From BS750m-G69 sp964441235 (lineage in GTDB: Bacteria > Fidelibacterota > UBA2242): 64,000 bases of DNA. The first letter of the stretch is position 1. The number at the start of each line of letters is the position of its first letter. The notes under the pieces were generated by a model that was not told the origin of the DNA, did no database searches, and saw only the letters and a program-made list of their open reading frames with translations. Location of the stretch: contig CAYTUQ010000008.1 in NCBI GenBank assembly GCA_964441235.1, positions 1-64,000 on the forward strand, read 5' to 3'. Position numbers and translations under genes: made by a program. Positions 1-8,190 of this stretch are shown here, in pieces.

Positions 1-24
1 ATATTTACAATTAGTTGTTATACT

Positions 25-2322
25 TTAACTTCTTTCAAAGTGGAAAAGATAGGATAGAAAAGACCAAATCGTCAAGTCAATCCGATAAGCAAAATTCTGC
101 AGCCACTTGTTCATGGCGTAATAGGCGATAGGCCAAGCGAAAAAGTTGGCGAGGATGACCCATTTGGTGAAATCTTTGGTGAGCAGAGCAACAATCTCCG
201 ATACAGAAGATCCAAGCAATTTACGAATACCGATTTCTTTCGTTTTTTGCTCAATGGAAAATAAGGTCAGTCCGTATAAGCCGAGACAGGATATGAAAAT
301 TGCCAGGTAAGTTGCGTATTGAATGATTTGATTGAGCTGCATTTCATTCCAGTATAACCGGTCAATGGCATTATCCAAAAAATGGAATTCAAAAGGTGTG
401 TCTGGATTGATACGCTGCCAAATATTCTTTATAGCTGTGATAGTTGCCTGAAAATTATCGGTGGCGACACACATCAAAACCACGCCATATTCATTCATTT
501 CCTGCGAATTATAATCAGGAATCTTATAAAAAATTTGCGGACTGATTTTACTTTTTAAAGAACGAAAATGGGCATTTTCTGCAATCCCAATAATCGTTCC
601 TTCATAGCCCCATAATGAAACCGGTTTTCCAACCGCATCTTCCAGTCCCATTTTTTGAATCGCTGCTTTATTAAGGACAGCCGTTAGACCTCTGTCTGAA
701 CCGAATGTTTTATCAAAACTCCTTCCTTCCAGTATTTTGATACCCATGGTATTAAAATAATCATAATCGACTGCAGTGGCTTCAATTGCAAAATTTTGTG
801 TAGGACTCGAACCAGGCCACTGAATCTCATTTGTCTTATTCGCAACTCTGGTTGGTATTGAATTTTTTGCCGTAACCTGAAGTATCGACGGTTCGGATAA
901 ACATTGATTCTTAAAGGTCTCATAATGTATGCCCAGAGATCCTTTATATGGCAGATAGATAATATTTTCATCCCCGTAATGTTTGTTCATCGTTTTCATA
1001 AAATCCAATTGGTGGTTGACTATGAACGTGCAGCTTATGAGTAGAATCGAAAGTGAGAACTGAATCACGACCATGCTCTTCCTTAAACGAGATTTCATGC
1101 TGCCGCTTTTACCCATTTTACGGAATAAATGAATGGGATTTAACGAACTGAAATGTAGTGCAGGATACAAACCAGCCAAAATAGCGGTCAATCCAAAAAT
1201 GATAATCATCGTTAGAGCAGCATTCATATTAAACAGATCGATATGCAATTGTCTGCCGATGAGCTGATTGAATTGGGAGTTGAATAATTCTGCCAGTATA
1301 AACGCAATGATAAATGCAATAAAAGTCATTAACAATGTTTCTGTAAAAAACTGTTTGCCAAGATGGATTCTACTGGATCCAAAAACTTTGCGTATTCCTA
1401 CCTCTTTGGTGCGATAGATAGACTGCACCGTACAGAGATTAATAAAATTCATACATGCGATGAAAAGGATACACATGGCTACAAAAGAAAAGATATAGAC
1501 ATATTTTTTATCACTAACAACGGCATCGTCAGCTTCAATATTGCCGGTGTGGTGAATTTGAGTCAGGGGCTGCAGCCAAAAACCATCATTATGCCTGGGC
1601 GTTTGCCAGTCGGATAGTTTCATGCTAAAATTTTCGACATTAACATTATTTTCAAGCTGAACATAGGTATTCAAATTAACATTTCCCCAATCATCCAATC
1701 GGCTTCCTGGGGTCTCTTTCAGTAAAATGGATTGCAAAAAGTCGAATTGGATATGAGAATTATGGGGCACATTCTGAATAACACCGGTTACCTGGAATGG
1801 TTTTTCATCAATATGAATGACCTGTCCGAGTGGGTCATTCAATCCAAAGTATTTATGAGCTAACTGTTCCGTAAGTACAACATTAAACGGATCATTCAGC
1901 GCAGTAACTGGATTCCCTTTTTTAAAGCGAAATGAAAAAATTTGCAAAAAAGAAGGATCAACCAATGCGCCCTTTGGTTCAAAAAATAATTTGTCCTGAT
2001 ACTTGAATACAACCTGGGGACTGAAAAGGAAACGGCAGGCATTTTTAACCTCAGGAAATTTTCTCTTGATTTCTGTCGCTAAGGGAGGAGGCGTTAATGC
2101 CAATTCAACAGGCTGGTCAGAACGCGCATTGATTGACAAAATAGCCCGATAAATATGGTCTGAATGGTCATGAAATCGATCAAAACTCATTTCATCCTGC
2201 ACCCATATCGCAATCAGCATCACACAGGCTAATCCGATGCCCAGACCAAGTACATTGAATATATAATTTGTTCTGTGTTTAAGCAGATTACGAATAGCAA
2301 TTTTTAAATAATTTCTAAACAT
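25..2322 (-). CDS. MacB/FtsX-type ABC exporter permease, C-terminally shortened
   Basis: 765-residue integral membrane subunit of a MacB-like ABC exporter. Visible layout: N-terminal anchor helix at about 22-43 (GLGIGLACVMLIAIW), large periplasmic MacB_PCD-like domain (about 45-270), helices about 275-400, a second anchor near 415-435, a second periplasmic domain, and final helices from about 670 with the family signature EIGIRKLLGSS. A GGAG box lies 5 nt before the ATG. It is the last visible gene of the export operon. Oddity: relative to the upstream paralogue it ends about 24 residues early. The last helix and the NPVEALRYE-type tail are replaced by a short unrelated end (SYLFHFERS), so it may be a damaged copy. 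Family call is firm; substrate unknown; activity doubtful. Confidence 0.85.
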   Translation of the reverse strand: MFRNYLKIAIRNLLKHRTNYIFNVLGLGIGLACVMLIAIWVQDEMSFDRFHDHSDHIYRAILSINARSDQPVELALTPPPLATEIKRKFPEVKNACRFLFSPQVVFKYQDKLFFEPKGALVDPSFLQIFSFRFKKGNPVTALNDPFNVVLTEQLAHKYFGLNDPLGQVIHIDEKPFQVTGVIQNVPHNSHIQFDFLQSILLKETPGSRLDDWGNVNLNTYVQLENNVNVENFSMKLSDWQTPRHNDGFWLQPLTQIHHTGNIEADDAVVSDKKYVYIFSFVAMCILFIACMNFINLCTVQSIYRTKEVGIRKVFGSSRIHLGKQFFTETLLMTFIAFIIAFILAELFNSQFNQLIGRQLHIDLFNMNAALTMIIIFGLTAILAGLYPALHFSSLNPIHLFRKMGKSGSMKSRLRKSMVVIQFSLSILLISCTFIVNHQLDFMKTMNKHYGDENIIYLPYKGSLGIHYETFKNQCLSEPSILQVTAKNSIPTRVANKTNEIQWPGSSPTQNFAIEATAVDYDYFNTMGIKILEGRSFDKTFGSDRGLTAVLNKAAIQKMGLEDAVGKPVSLWGYEGTIIGIAENAHFRSLKSKISPQIFYKIPDYNSQEMNEYGVVLMCVATDNFQATITAIKNIWQRINPDTPFEFHFLDNAIDRLYWNEMQLNQIIQYATYLAIFISCLGLYGLTLFSIEQKTKEIGIRKLLGSSVSEIVALLTKDFTKWVILANFFAWPIAYYAMNKWLQNFAYRIDLTIWSFLSYLFHFERS
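83..279. repeat. 197-bp block identical to 2538-2734
   Basis: I aligned this block by eye with 2538-2734 and found no mismatch over 197 bp, followed by one mismatch and about ten more matches. It encodes the same C-terminal segment of two adjacent permeases, whose remaining sequence is clearly divergent. This points to recent gene conversion or recombination between paralogues. Confidence 0.9.
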
Positions 2323-2407
2323 GATGTCTCCTTTTTACGCATAGCGAATACGATCATTCATACCTCAAGCTCTTCATCCTCCAGAGGCGGATCTTCGCCC
2401 TTTGGGA

Positions 2408-4780
2408 TCATTCGTACCTCAAAGCTTCGACCGGATTCGCTGTGGCTGCCCGAATCGCCTGCCAGCTTACAGTCAATAAAGCGATAACCAATGTCAATGC
2501 ACCCGCCAACACAAACATCCACCAACTCATTTCTATTCGATAAGCAAAATTCTGCAGCCACTTGTTCATGGCGTAATAGGCGATAGGCCAAGCGAAAAAG
2601 TTGGCGAGGATGACCCATTTGGTGAAATCTTTGGTGAGCAGAGCAACAATCTCCGATACAGAAGATCCAAGCAATTTACGAATACCGATTTCTTTCGTTT
2701 TTTGCTCAATGGAAAATAAGGTCAGTCCGTATAAACCGAGACAGGCTATAAAAATTGCAAAGACAGAAAAGTAGTTAAATATCGCTGCCATACGCTTTTC
2801 TGCATGATATTGGTTTTCAAGAGTATCATCCACAAAATGAAATTCACATGGAATATCAGGAAACAAAGTGCGCCATGTATCCTCTACATGTTTCAGGCTG
2901 GCAGGAAGGGTACCTGGCTTAAACCTGATTGTGAGTAATCGTAAATCAATGTCTTTCCGGTCTGGTTTGGGTATTTTAATGATTAAAGGTTCAATCGCAT
3001 TATGAAACGATTTGAAATGGAAGTTTTTAACCAGACCAATGATCTCTCCTCTTTTACCCCATAAACTGATTTCTTTATTAAGAGGATTTTCTAAATTCAT
3101 CATGTCAGCCGCCTTCTGATTGATTACATAAGCATCTTTATCAGTGGAAAAATCTTTTGAAAGAAACCTTCCCTTCAACATCTCAATTCTATAGGTTGAT
3201 GCAAAATCATAATCTACTCTATAAACCAGTATGTAACTCTTATCCTGCTGCGGCTTCCCATCCCAATTGATGCTATTTGTTCGTGTCATGGTGTTGAACG
3301 GCTCGGAACGTGCTACATGGAGTACATCAGAGTTCGATAACAACTCATTTTTTAGAGATTCATACTTGTTAAAGACCTCGCCTTTAAGTTGTATTGTAAC
3401 CAGATGCTCTTTATCATAACCCAGGTCACTGCTTCTAAAAAAGCTTAATTGTCTTAATAATAGAATCGTACATACAATCATAAAAATGGATAATGAAAAT
3501 TGAAAAACCAGCAAGCCTTTTCTCAAATTAAATTTTCCTGAACCAAATTTCAAATTGCCTTTGATAGTCTTTACCGGTTGAAAACCAGATAGAAAAAAAG
3601 CTGGATAAATACCAGAAAGTATCGATGTGAGGCATACTATAAAGCACAATCCTAAAATAAACTGAATATTACCATACGGGACACTTATCGATTTTCCGGA
3701 AAGTTGATTAAAGTATGGTAGAAATGTTTGAACCAGGCAAAGAGCAATGATTAAGGCAATTAAGGTCAAAATTAATGTTTCGCCAAGGAATTGCTGGATT
3801 AGTTTGGAACGATTGGCGCCTACGACTTTTTTAATACCAATTTCTTTGGAACGTTTTAATGAGCCTGCGGTGGAGAGATTTGTGTAATTGATACTGGCTA
3901 TCAAAATGATGATAAAGGCTATGCTTGCAAAAATGTAAACATATTTAACATCACCGGTTGCGGCCAGATAACCAATTTTACTACCATGCAAATGGATTTT
4001 TTTAATGGGAAGAATTTGATACCGTAAGTTCTCTAAATTCGGACTTGAATGATTTCGTTGCTCACAGGCTGTTATTTTTTTTGCCAGATCCTGAATATTA
4101 GCAGTATGTTGTGTTAAAATATAAGTATACAGCGATTGATCATTCCAATTATTCCAATCGATACCCAATATACGAACGAATTTTATTGGAATAAAAATTT
4201 CACTCTGGATATGGGAATGATGCGGGATATTTTCAATCACGCCTGTAATTTTCATCTCGAAATCATGCCCAAATATGGAAAAAGTTAGTGATTGCCCAAG
4301 AGCGTTTCCCTGTCCGAAGTATTTTTTTGCAATGTTATCCGTGATGACAACGGATTGCGGATCATTGAGTGCATTGGATGGACTGCCGCTTAAAAAAGGG
4401 AACGTAAATACTTCAAAGAAAGGTTGGTCTGTTAAGCTGATGCTTTCTTCAAAAGTATGTTTCCTGGACTTTACTAAAAATTTTAAATCCGGGATAGCAG
4501 TATAATTTGCCGCATTTATGACTTCAGGAAGTTCCGCTTTTAATGCAGGCGCCAGCAATTTGGAAGTAAAGGGCCCAATTTTTTCACTATCCCCCCGGGC
4601 TAAAAAATAAATATGGTCAGCGTTTTTGTGAAAGCTATCATAGCTTAATTCATCCTGCACCCATAGTAAAATCAAAATTGTACAAGCCAGACCAATGGCA
4701 AGACCACTGATATTTATCAATGAGAAGGTCTTGTGGCGGCTTATATTTCTAATAGCGATTTTTAAATAATTCTTAAACAT
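2408..4780 (-). CDS. MacB/FtsX-type ABC exporter permease
   Basis: About 790-residue permease of the same export operon. It has an N-terminal anchor helix (ISGLAIGLACTILILLWV), a periplasmic domain to about residue 275, three helices ending near 400, a second anchor near 430, a second periplasmic domain, and a C-terminal helical bundle containing EIGIRKLLGSS and ending NPVEALRYE. I chose the ATG at 4780 (MFKNYLKIAIRN), because TGGAGG lies 4 nt before it and this N-terminus matches the paralogues. A further 18 codons upstream are open but are probably not translated. Its 3' part shares a 197-bp identical block with the next permease. Family firm; transported substrate not deducible. Confidence 0.88.
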   Translation of the reverse strand: MFKNYLKIAIRNISRHKTFSLINISGLAIGLACTILILLWVQDELSYDSFHKNADHIYFLARGDSEKIGPFTSKLLAPALKAELPEVINAANYTAIPDLKFLVKSRKHTFEESISLTDQPFFEVFTFPFLSGSPSNALNDPQSVVITDNIAKKYFGQGNALGQSLTFSIFGHDFEMKITGVIENIPHHSHIQSEIFIPIKFVRILGIDWNNWNDQSLYTYILTQHTANIQDLAKKITACEQRNHSSPNLENLRYQILPIKKIHLHGSKIGYLAATGDVKYVYIFASIAFIIILIASINYTNLSTAGSLKRSKEIGIKKVVGANRSKLIQQFLGETLILTLIALIIALCLVQTFLPYFNQLSGKSISVPYGNIQFILGLCFIVCLTSILSGIYPAFFLSGFQPVKTIKGNLKFGSGKFNLRKGLLVFQFSLSIFMIVCTILLLRQLSFFRSSDLGYDKEHLVTIQLKGEVFNKYESLKNELLSNSDVLHVARSEPFNTMTRTNSINWDGKPQQDKSYILVYRVDYDFASTYRIEMLKGRFLSKDFSTDKDAYVINQKAADMMNLENPLNKEISLWGKRGEIIGLVKNFHFKSFHNAIEPLIIKIPKPDRKDIDLRLLTIRFKPGTLPASLKHVEDTWRTLFPDIPCEFHFVDDTLENQYHAEKRMAAIFNYFSVFAIFIACLGLYGLTLFSIEQKTKEIGIRKLLGSSVSEIVALLTKDFTKWVILANFFAWPIAYYAMNKWLQNFAYRIEMSWWMFVLAGALTLVIALLTVSWQAIRAATANPVEALRYE
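2538..2734. repeat. 197-bp block identical to 83-279
   Basis: Partner of the block at 83-279 (offset 2455 bp, no mismatches seen). Identity stops abruptly at both ends inside the coding sequence. Confidence 0.9.
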
Positions 4781-4796
4781 GATTCCTCCAGATGTC

Positions 4797-4839
4797 AATG
4801 AACAAATGATCATTGATAATTGCTTATTGCTCAATGTAC
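4797..4839. repeat. ATTGATCATTG-type AT-rich array
   Basis: The gap between two permease genes consists of reiterated words such as TGATCATTGATAATTG, TTATTG and CTCAATG. The same words recur in the other gaps of this operon (7208-7250, 7385-7419, 8150-8195, 10572-10604) and, more loosely, near 20620 and 42050. Confidence 0.6.
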
Positions 4840-7203
4840 TTATTCATTTCTTAAGCTATCGATTGGATTTGCGATGGCAGCTTTAACCGCCTGCGTTCCC
4901 ACCGTAATCCATGCGATGAATAATGTAATGAGTGCTACACTTATGAAATACCATATTTCTAAATCTATTCGATAAGCAAAGCCATCCAACCAATTTTTCG
5001 CAATCAAATAGCTCACCGGCAAAGCAATTATGATGGCAGTCAAAACCATTTTGGTAAAATCACCCGATAAAAGATAAATGATGCCCAATTCACTCGCTCC
5101 CAGAACTTTTCGGATACCGATTTCTTTTTGTCTTCTTTCAGCCGTGAAGGCAGCTAAGCCAAACAAACCCAAACATGATATAAGGATAGCAAGCCCTGCA
5201 AAGTATCGGGATAAGACTCCAATCCGTTTTTCTGTGACATATTGAGCCTGATAATCTTCATCGAGAAATTTGTATTCAAAAGCAAATCCGGGATTATACT
5301 TCTCATAGAACTTCCGCAGGTTGTCAATTGTCTCTTTTTCTGTTCCGGTTTTAATTTTAACCATAATTTTTAAATTCTGGGAAGGCTCTGCTAAAATAAA
5401 TAACAATGGATTCACCTTTTTATAGAGAGATTCAAAATTAAAATCTTTAGTCACACCAATAATTTGTTTGTTTTGGCCCCAAAGGTTTATTACTTTACCA
5501 ATAGGTTCTTTGAATCCCATAATTTTAATGGCAGCTTCATTACAAAGGATATTTGAATTATCAGAACCGAAATCTTTGGAAAAAGCCCGCCCTTCTTTTA
5601 TTTCAATATTATGTGTTTCAATAAAGTCATAGTCAACAAACTGCATGTGAAAATCGATTTTATCATTCGGGTTTTTTCCTTCCCAATTAACATCTCCAGA
5701 AATATTATGGAGACCTAAGATATTAAACTTAGTACTTGATGCATTTACTATTCCCGGAAGGTTTTTTACTTCTGAAAGAAAAGCATCCGGATTTTCTGCG
5801 ACTCTACCTTCCATATCAAAATACATTACATTATCTTTATCGAAGCCTAATTTTTTGTTTTGTATAAATTCAATTTGTTTATAAACAACCAAAACAGATA
5901 CAATTAAAATACTTGATAGCGCAAATTGAAATACTACTAATCCTTTTCGTGTCCATAGTTCTCCTATAGAGGTATTGAGCTTCCCCTTTAAAACAGTTAC
6001 CGGATTGAAACCGGAAAGGTACAATGCCGGGTAGCTGCCTGAAACAAGCCCGGTAAATAAGGTAATGCACAAAACGGATAAAAGAACGCTGATTTCAAAA
6101 TTTAAGCGAAGATGCTTTCCTGTAATTTCATTGAATTGAGGAAGGAAAAGTTCTACAAGTAGGATGGCAATAATTAGCGATAAAAAAGCCATAAATATAG
6201 ACTCTCCCATGTATTGAATAATAAGTGATTTCCGGTCAGCTCCTAAAGCTTTTTTCATCCCAATTTCCTTAATTCTTCTTGAAGCTCTTGCAGTGGATAA
6301 GTTCATGAAATTAATACAGGCAATTATTAGTATTAGAATGGCAATTATAGAAAACAATTTTACATACTCTATTCTGCCTCCCACCTGCACGCCATTTTCA
6401 TAAGTGCCATATAAGTATTTGTCCGAATATGGTTTTACAAACAAAGTGCGATTAGATTCTCCACATTTAAGTTCAATTAACCCGGCAATTTTATCATTGA
6501 ATTGTTTAATGTTCGTACCCTGCTTTAAAAGTACATAAGTACAAGGCATATTGTTTCCCCATCTTTCAATTGATGGATATTTTTCTATAAGTACCTTATC
6601 AGACAATACAAAATCAAATTGTAAGGAGGAATTGGGAGGGACACGTTTAAAAATACCAGAAACAAGGAGTTGTTTCTCATTTTGAAAGTCTACCATTTTA
6701 CCTATGACATTTTTAGTTGTGTTGAATAATTTTATTGCCAGTTCTTCAGAAATAACAATTGAGTTTTTATCTGCCAGTACCTGATTTGCATTTCCCTCGA
6801 TAAGATTATAGGAAAAAATATTAAAAAAATCCTTACTGACAAATAAACAGTTTGCCTTGATCTTTTTATCCTTAAATGAAAGATTTGGCTTTCCCTGCAA
6901 ATGGATTTCATAAACACTTACAGCAGATTCAACTTCAGGCATTTCTTCAGCCAGGGCCTCTGCCAAAGGGCCCGGTGTTGCCTCCCACGTGATAATGTCT
7001 TTGGTCATTTTAACGTTCTGCATCACTTGAAAAAGCTGACTGTCTTTTTCATGAAACTTATCAACATTTAGTTCATCGTTCACCCATAGGTAAATCAATA
7101 ATGCACAGGCCAAACCTGTGGAAAGCCCAATCAGATTGATAAATAAGGAACTTTTGTTTCGTTTAAAGTTTCTGTAGATCATTAGCAAGTTGTGTTTTAA
7201 CAT
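4840..7203 (-). CDS. MacB/FtsX-type ABC exporter permease
   Basis: 787-residue large permease. It has an N-terminal anchor (LIGLSTGLACALLIYLWV), a periplasmic MacB_PCD-like domain with the conserved 'VISEELAIKLF' stretch, a helical segment about 280-400, a second anchor near 425, a second extracytoplasmic domain, and C-terminal helices with 'AAFTAERRQKEIGIRKVLG'. AAGGAGG lies 5 nt before the ATG. It is closely related to the permease at 8191-10554 and shares a 233-bp identical stretch with it. The ATPase gene lies upstream between the two, so the pair may form alternative or heteromeric partners of a single ATPase. Substrate unknown. Confidence 0.88.
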   Translation of the reverse strand: MLKHNLLMIYRNFKRNKSSLFINLIGLSTGLACALLIYLWVNDELNVDKFHEKDSQLFQVMQNVKMTKDIITWEATPGPLAEALAEEMPEVESAVSVYEIHLQGKPNLSFKDKKIKANCLFVSKDFFNIFSYNLIEGNANQVLADKNSIVISEELAIKLFNTTKNVIGKMVDFQNEKQLLVSGIFKRVPPNSSLQFDFVLSDKVLIEKYPSIERWGNNMPCTYVLLKQGTNIKQFNDKIAGLIELKCGESNRTLFVKPYSDKYLYGTYENGVQVGGRIEYVKLFSIIAILILIIACINFMNLSTARASRRIKEIGMKKALGADRKSLIIQYMGESIFMAFLSLIIAILLVELFLPQFNEITGKHLRLNFEISVLLSVLCITLFTGLVSGSYPALYLSGFNPVTVLKGKLNTSIGELWTRKGLVVFQFALSSILIVSVLVVYKQIEFIQNKKLGFDKDNVMYFDMEGRVAENPDAFLSEVKNLPGIVNASSTKFNILGLHNISGDVNWEGKNPNDKIDFHMQFVDYDFIETHNIEIKEGRAFSKDFGSDNSNILCNEAAIKIMGFKEPIGKVINLWGQNKQIIGVTKDFNFESLYKKVNPLLFILAEPSQNLKIMVKIKTGTEKETIDNLRKFYEKYNPGFAFEYKFLDEDYQAQYVTEKRIGVLSRYFAGLAILISCLGLFGLAAFTAERRQKEIGIRKVLGASELGIIYLLSGDFTKMVLTAIIIALPVSYLIAKNWLDGFAYRIDLEIWYFISVALITLFIAWITVGTQAVKAAIANPIDSLRNE
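5960..6192. repeat. 233-bp block identical to 9311-9543
   Basis: Line-by-line comparison shows no mismatch with 9311-9543 (offset 3351). It encodes the membrane segment around residues 335-415 of both permeases. Flanking sequence is similar but divergent, so a gene-conversion tract is likely. Confidence 0.92.
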
Positions 7204-7207
7204 AAAA

Positions 7208-7250
7208 CCTCCTTTTCAATGATCAATGACCAATTATCAATTGATCATTG
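7208..7250. repeat. ATTGATCATTG-type AT-rich array
   Basis: Consecutive variants of CAATGATCAATGACCAATTA and TCAATTGATCATTG. The array also supplies the last codons of the truncated four-helix-bundle reading frame at 7223-7375. Confidence 0.55.
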
Positions 7251-7375
7251 TTTGTTAATTCGAGATGTTTTGAAAGTACAAATTCTCTTTTCTCTTGTGT
7301 CAAATGCTGATATGCTTTAACAATTCGGATAGCAAATTGATATGCTTTCTCATATGCAATATTTTCCCTTTTCAT
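7223..7375 (-). pseudogene. truncated four-helix-bundle (S23/IVP-like) protein
   Basis: A 50-codon frame starting MKRENIAYEKAYQFAIRIVK. The first 37 residues match the N-terminus I know for four-helix-bundle proteins related to those encoded in 23S rRNA intervening sequences (pattern KxYxFAIRIVKLYQxLTxExxEFVLSKQL). Full-length members are about 115-125 residues; this one changes into the ATTGATCATTG array after 'LSKHLE'. It lies between the ATPase and permease genes of the operon. Most likely a decayed insertion with no function. Translation seen directly; family assignment from recall. Confidence 0.6.
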
Positions 7376-7418
7376 TTTTTCCTTCATTGTTAATTGATCA
7401 TTGATAATTGTTCATTGA

Positions 7419-8108
7419 TTAAACATGAAACTTCCCGTTCATATTCTCAGAAATAATCTGCCCGTCAAATAAATGAACACACCTCTGACCATATTCGGCA
7501 TAAGTTGGTGAGTGAGTGACCATAACGATTGTGGTGCCGGCTCCATGAAGTTCCGCTAGTAATTTCAATACTTCATCGCCATGGGTTGAATCCAGATTTC
7601 CGGTCGGCTCATCTGCCAGTATTAGTTTCGGCCTGGCGACAAGCGCTCTCGCAACTGCTACTCGCTGCTGCTGTCCACCGGACAATTGCTGGGGGAAGTG
7701 CTTTTTACGCGGTATCATCAGCATTTCTTCTAATACTTCATTAACTCGTTTCTTACGTTCTGAAGAAGAAACTTTCAGGTATAAGAGAGGGAGTTCTATA
7801 TTTTCATAAACGGTCAGTTCATCAATGAGGTTGAAGCTCTGGAAAACGAAACCGATGTTTTCTTTCCTCAAATTGGCTCTCTGTCTTTCGGAATATTTTG
7901 ATACTTCATGGTCTAAAAAAAAGTACTGACCATCACTTGGGTTGTCAAGCATGCCAAGCAGGTTCAGCAAGGTTGACTTACCGCATCCGGAAGGTCCCAT
8001 AATGGAAACAAATTCCCCTTCTTCCACTTCAAAATTCACATCGTTCAAAGCAGTGGTTTCTACTTCTTCAGTGGTGTAAATTTTTTTCAAATTTTCTGTC
8101 TTAATCAT
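7419..8108 (-). CDS. ABC exporter ATPase, MacB/LolD type
   Basis: 229-residue ATPase that powers the adjacent FtsX-type permeases. All motifs are intact: Walker A GPSGCGKST (about 39-47), Q-loop in FVFQSFNLIDELT, signature LSGGQQQRVAVARAL (about 141-155), Walker B LILADEPTGNLD, and the switch histidine in MVTHSP. Length is typical for the LolD/MacB-N family. AAGGAG lies upstream of the ATG. It is the only ATPase in the visible operon, which contains four permeases, a membrane-fusion protein and a TolC-like channel. Very probably a MacAB-TolC-like exporter of a peptide, lipid or small molecule; the actual substrate cannot be read from sequence. Confidence 0.93.
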   Translation of the reverse strand: MIKTENLKKIYTTEEVETTALNDVNFEVEEGEFVSIMGPSGCGKSTLLNLLGMLDNPSDGQYFFLDHEVSKYSERQRANLRKENIGFVFQSFNLIDELTVYENIELPLLYLKVSSSERKKRVNEVLEEMLMIPRKKHFPQQLSGGQQQRVAVARALVARPKLILADEPTGNLDSTHGDEVLKLLAELHGAGTTIVMVTHSPTYAEYGQRCVHLFDGQIISENMNGKFHV

Positions 8109-8190
8109 TGTTTTTCTCCTTTTTCAGTTATGATGGTTCATTTATTTTGTTTTATTCATTAATAATTGTTCATTGATCATTGTTCATTGA

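Noticed and set aside
2358..2618. 86-codon minus-strand frame overlapping the second permease end
   Set aside because: Out of frame with the permease and without homology or a start signal.
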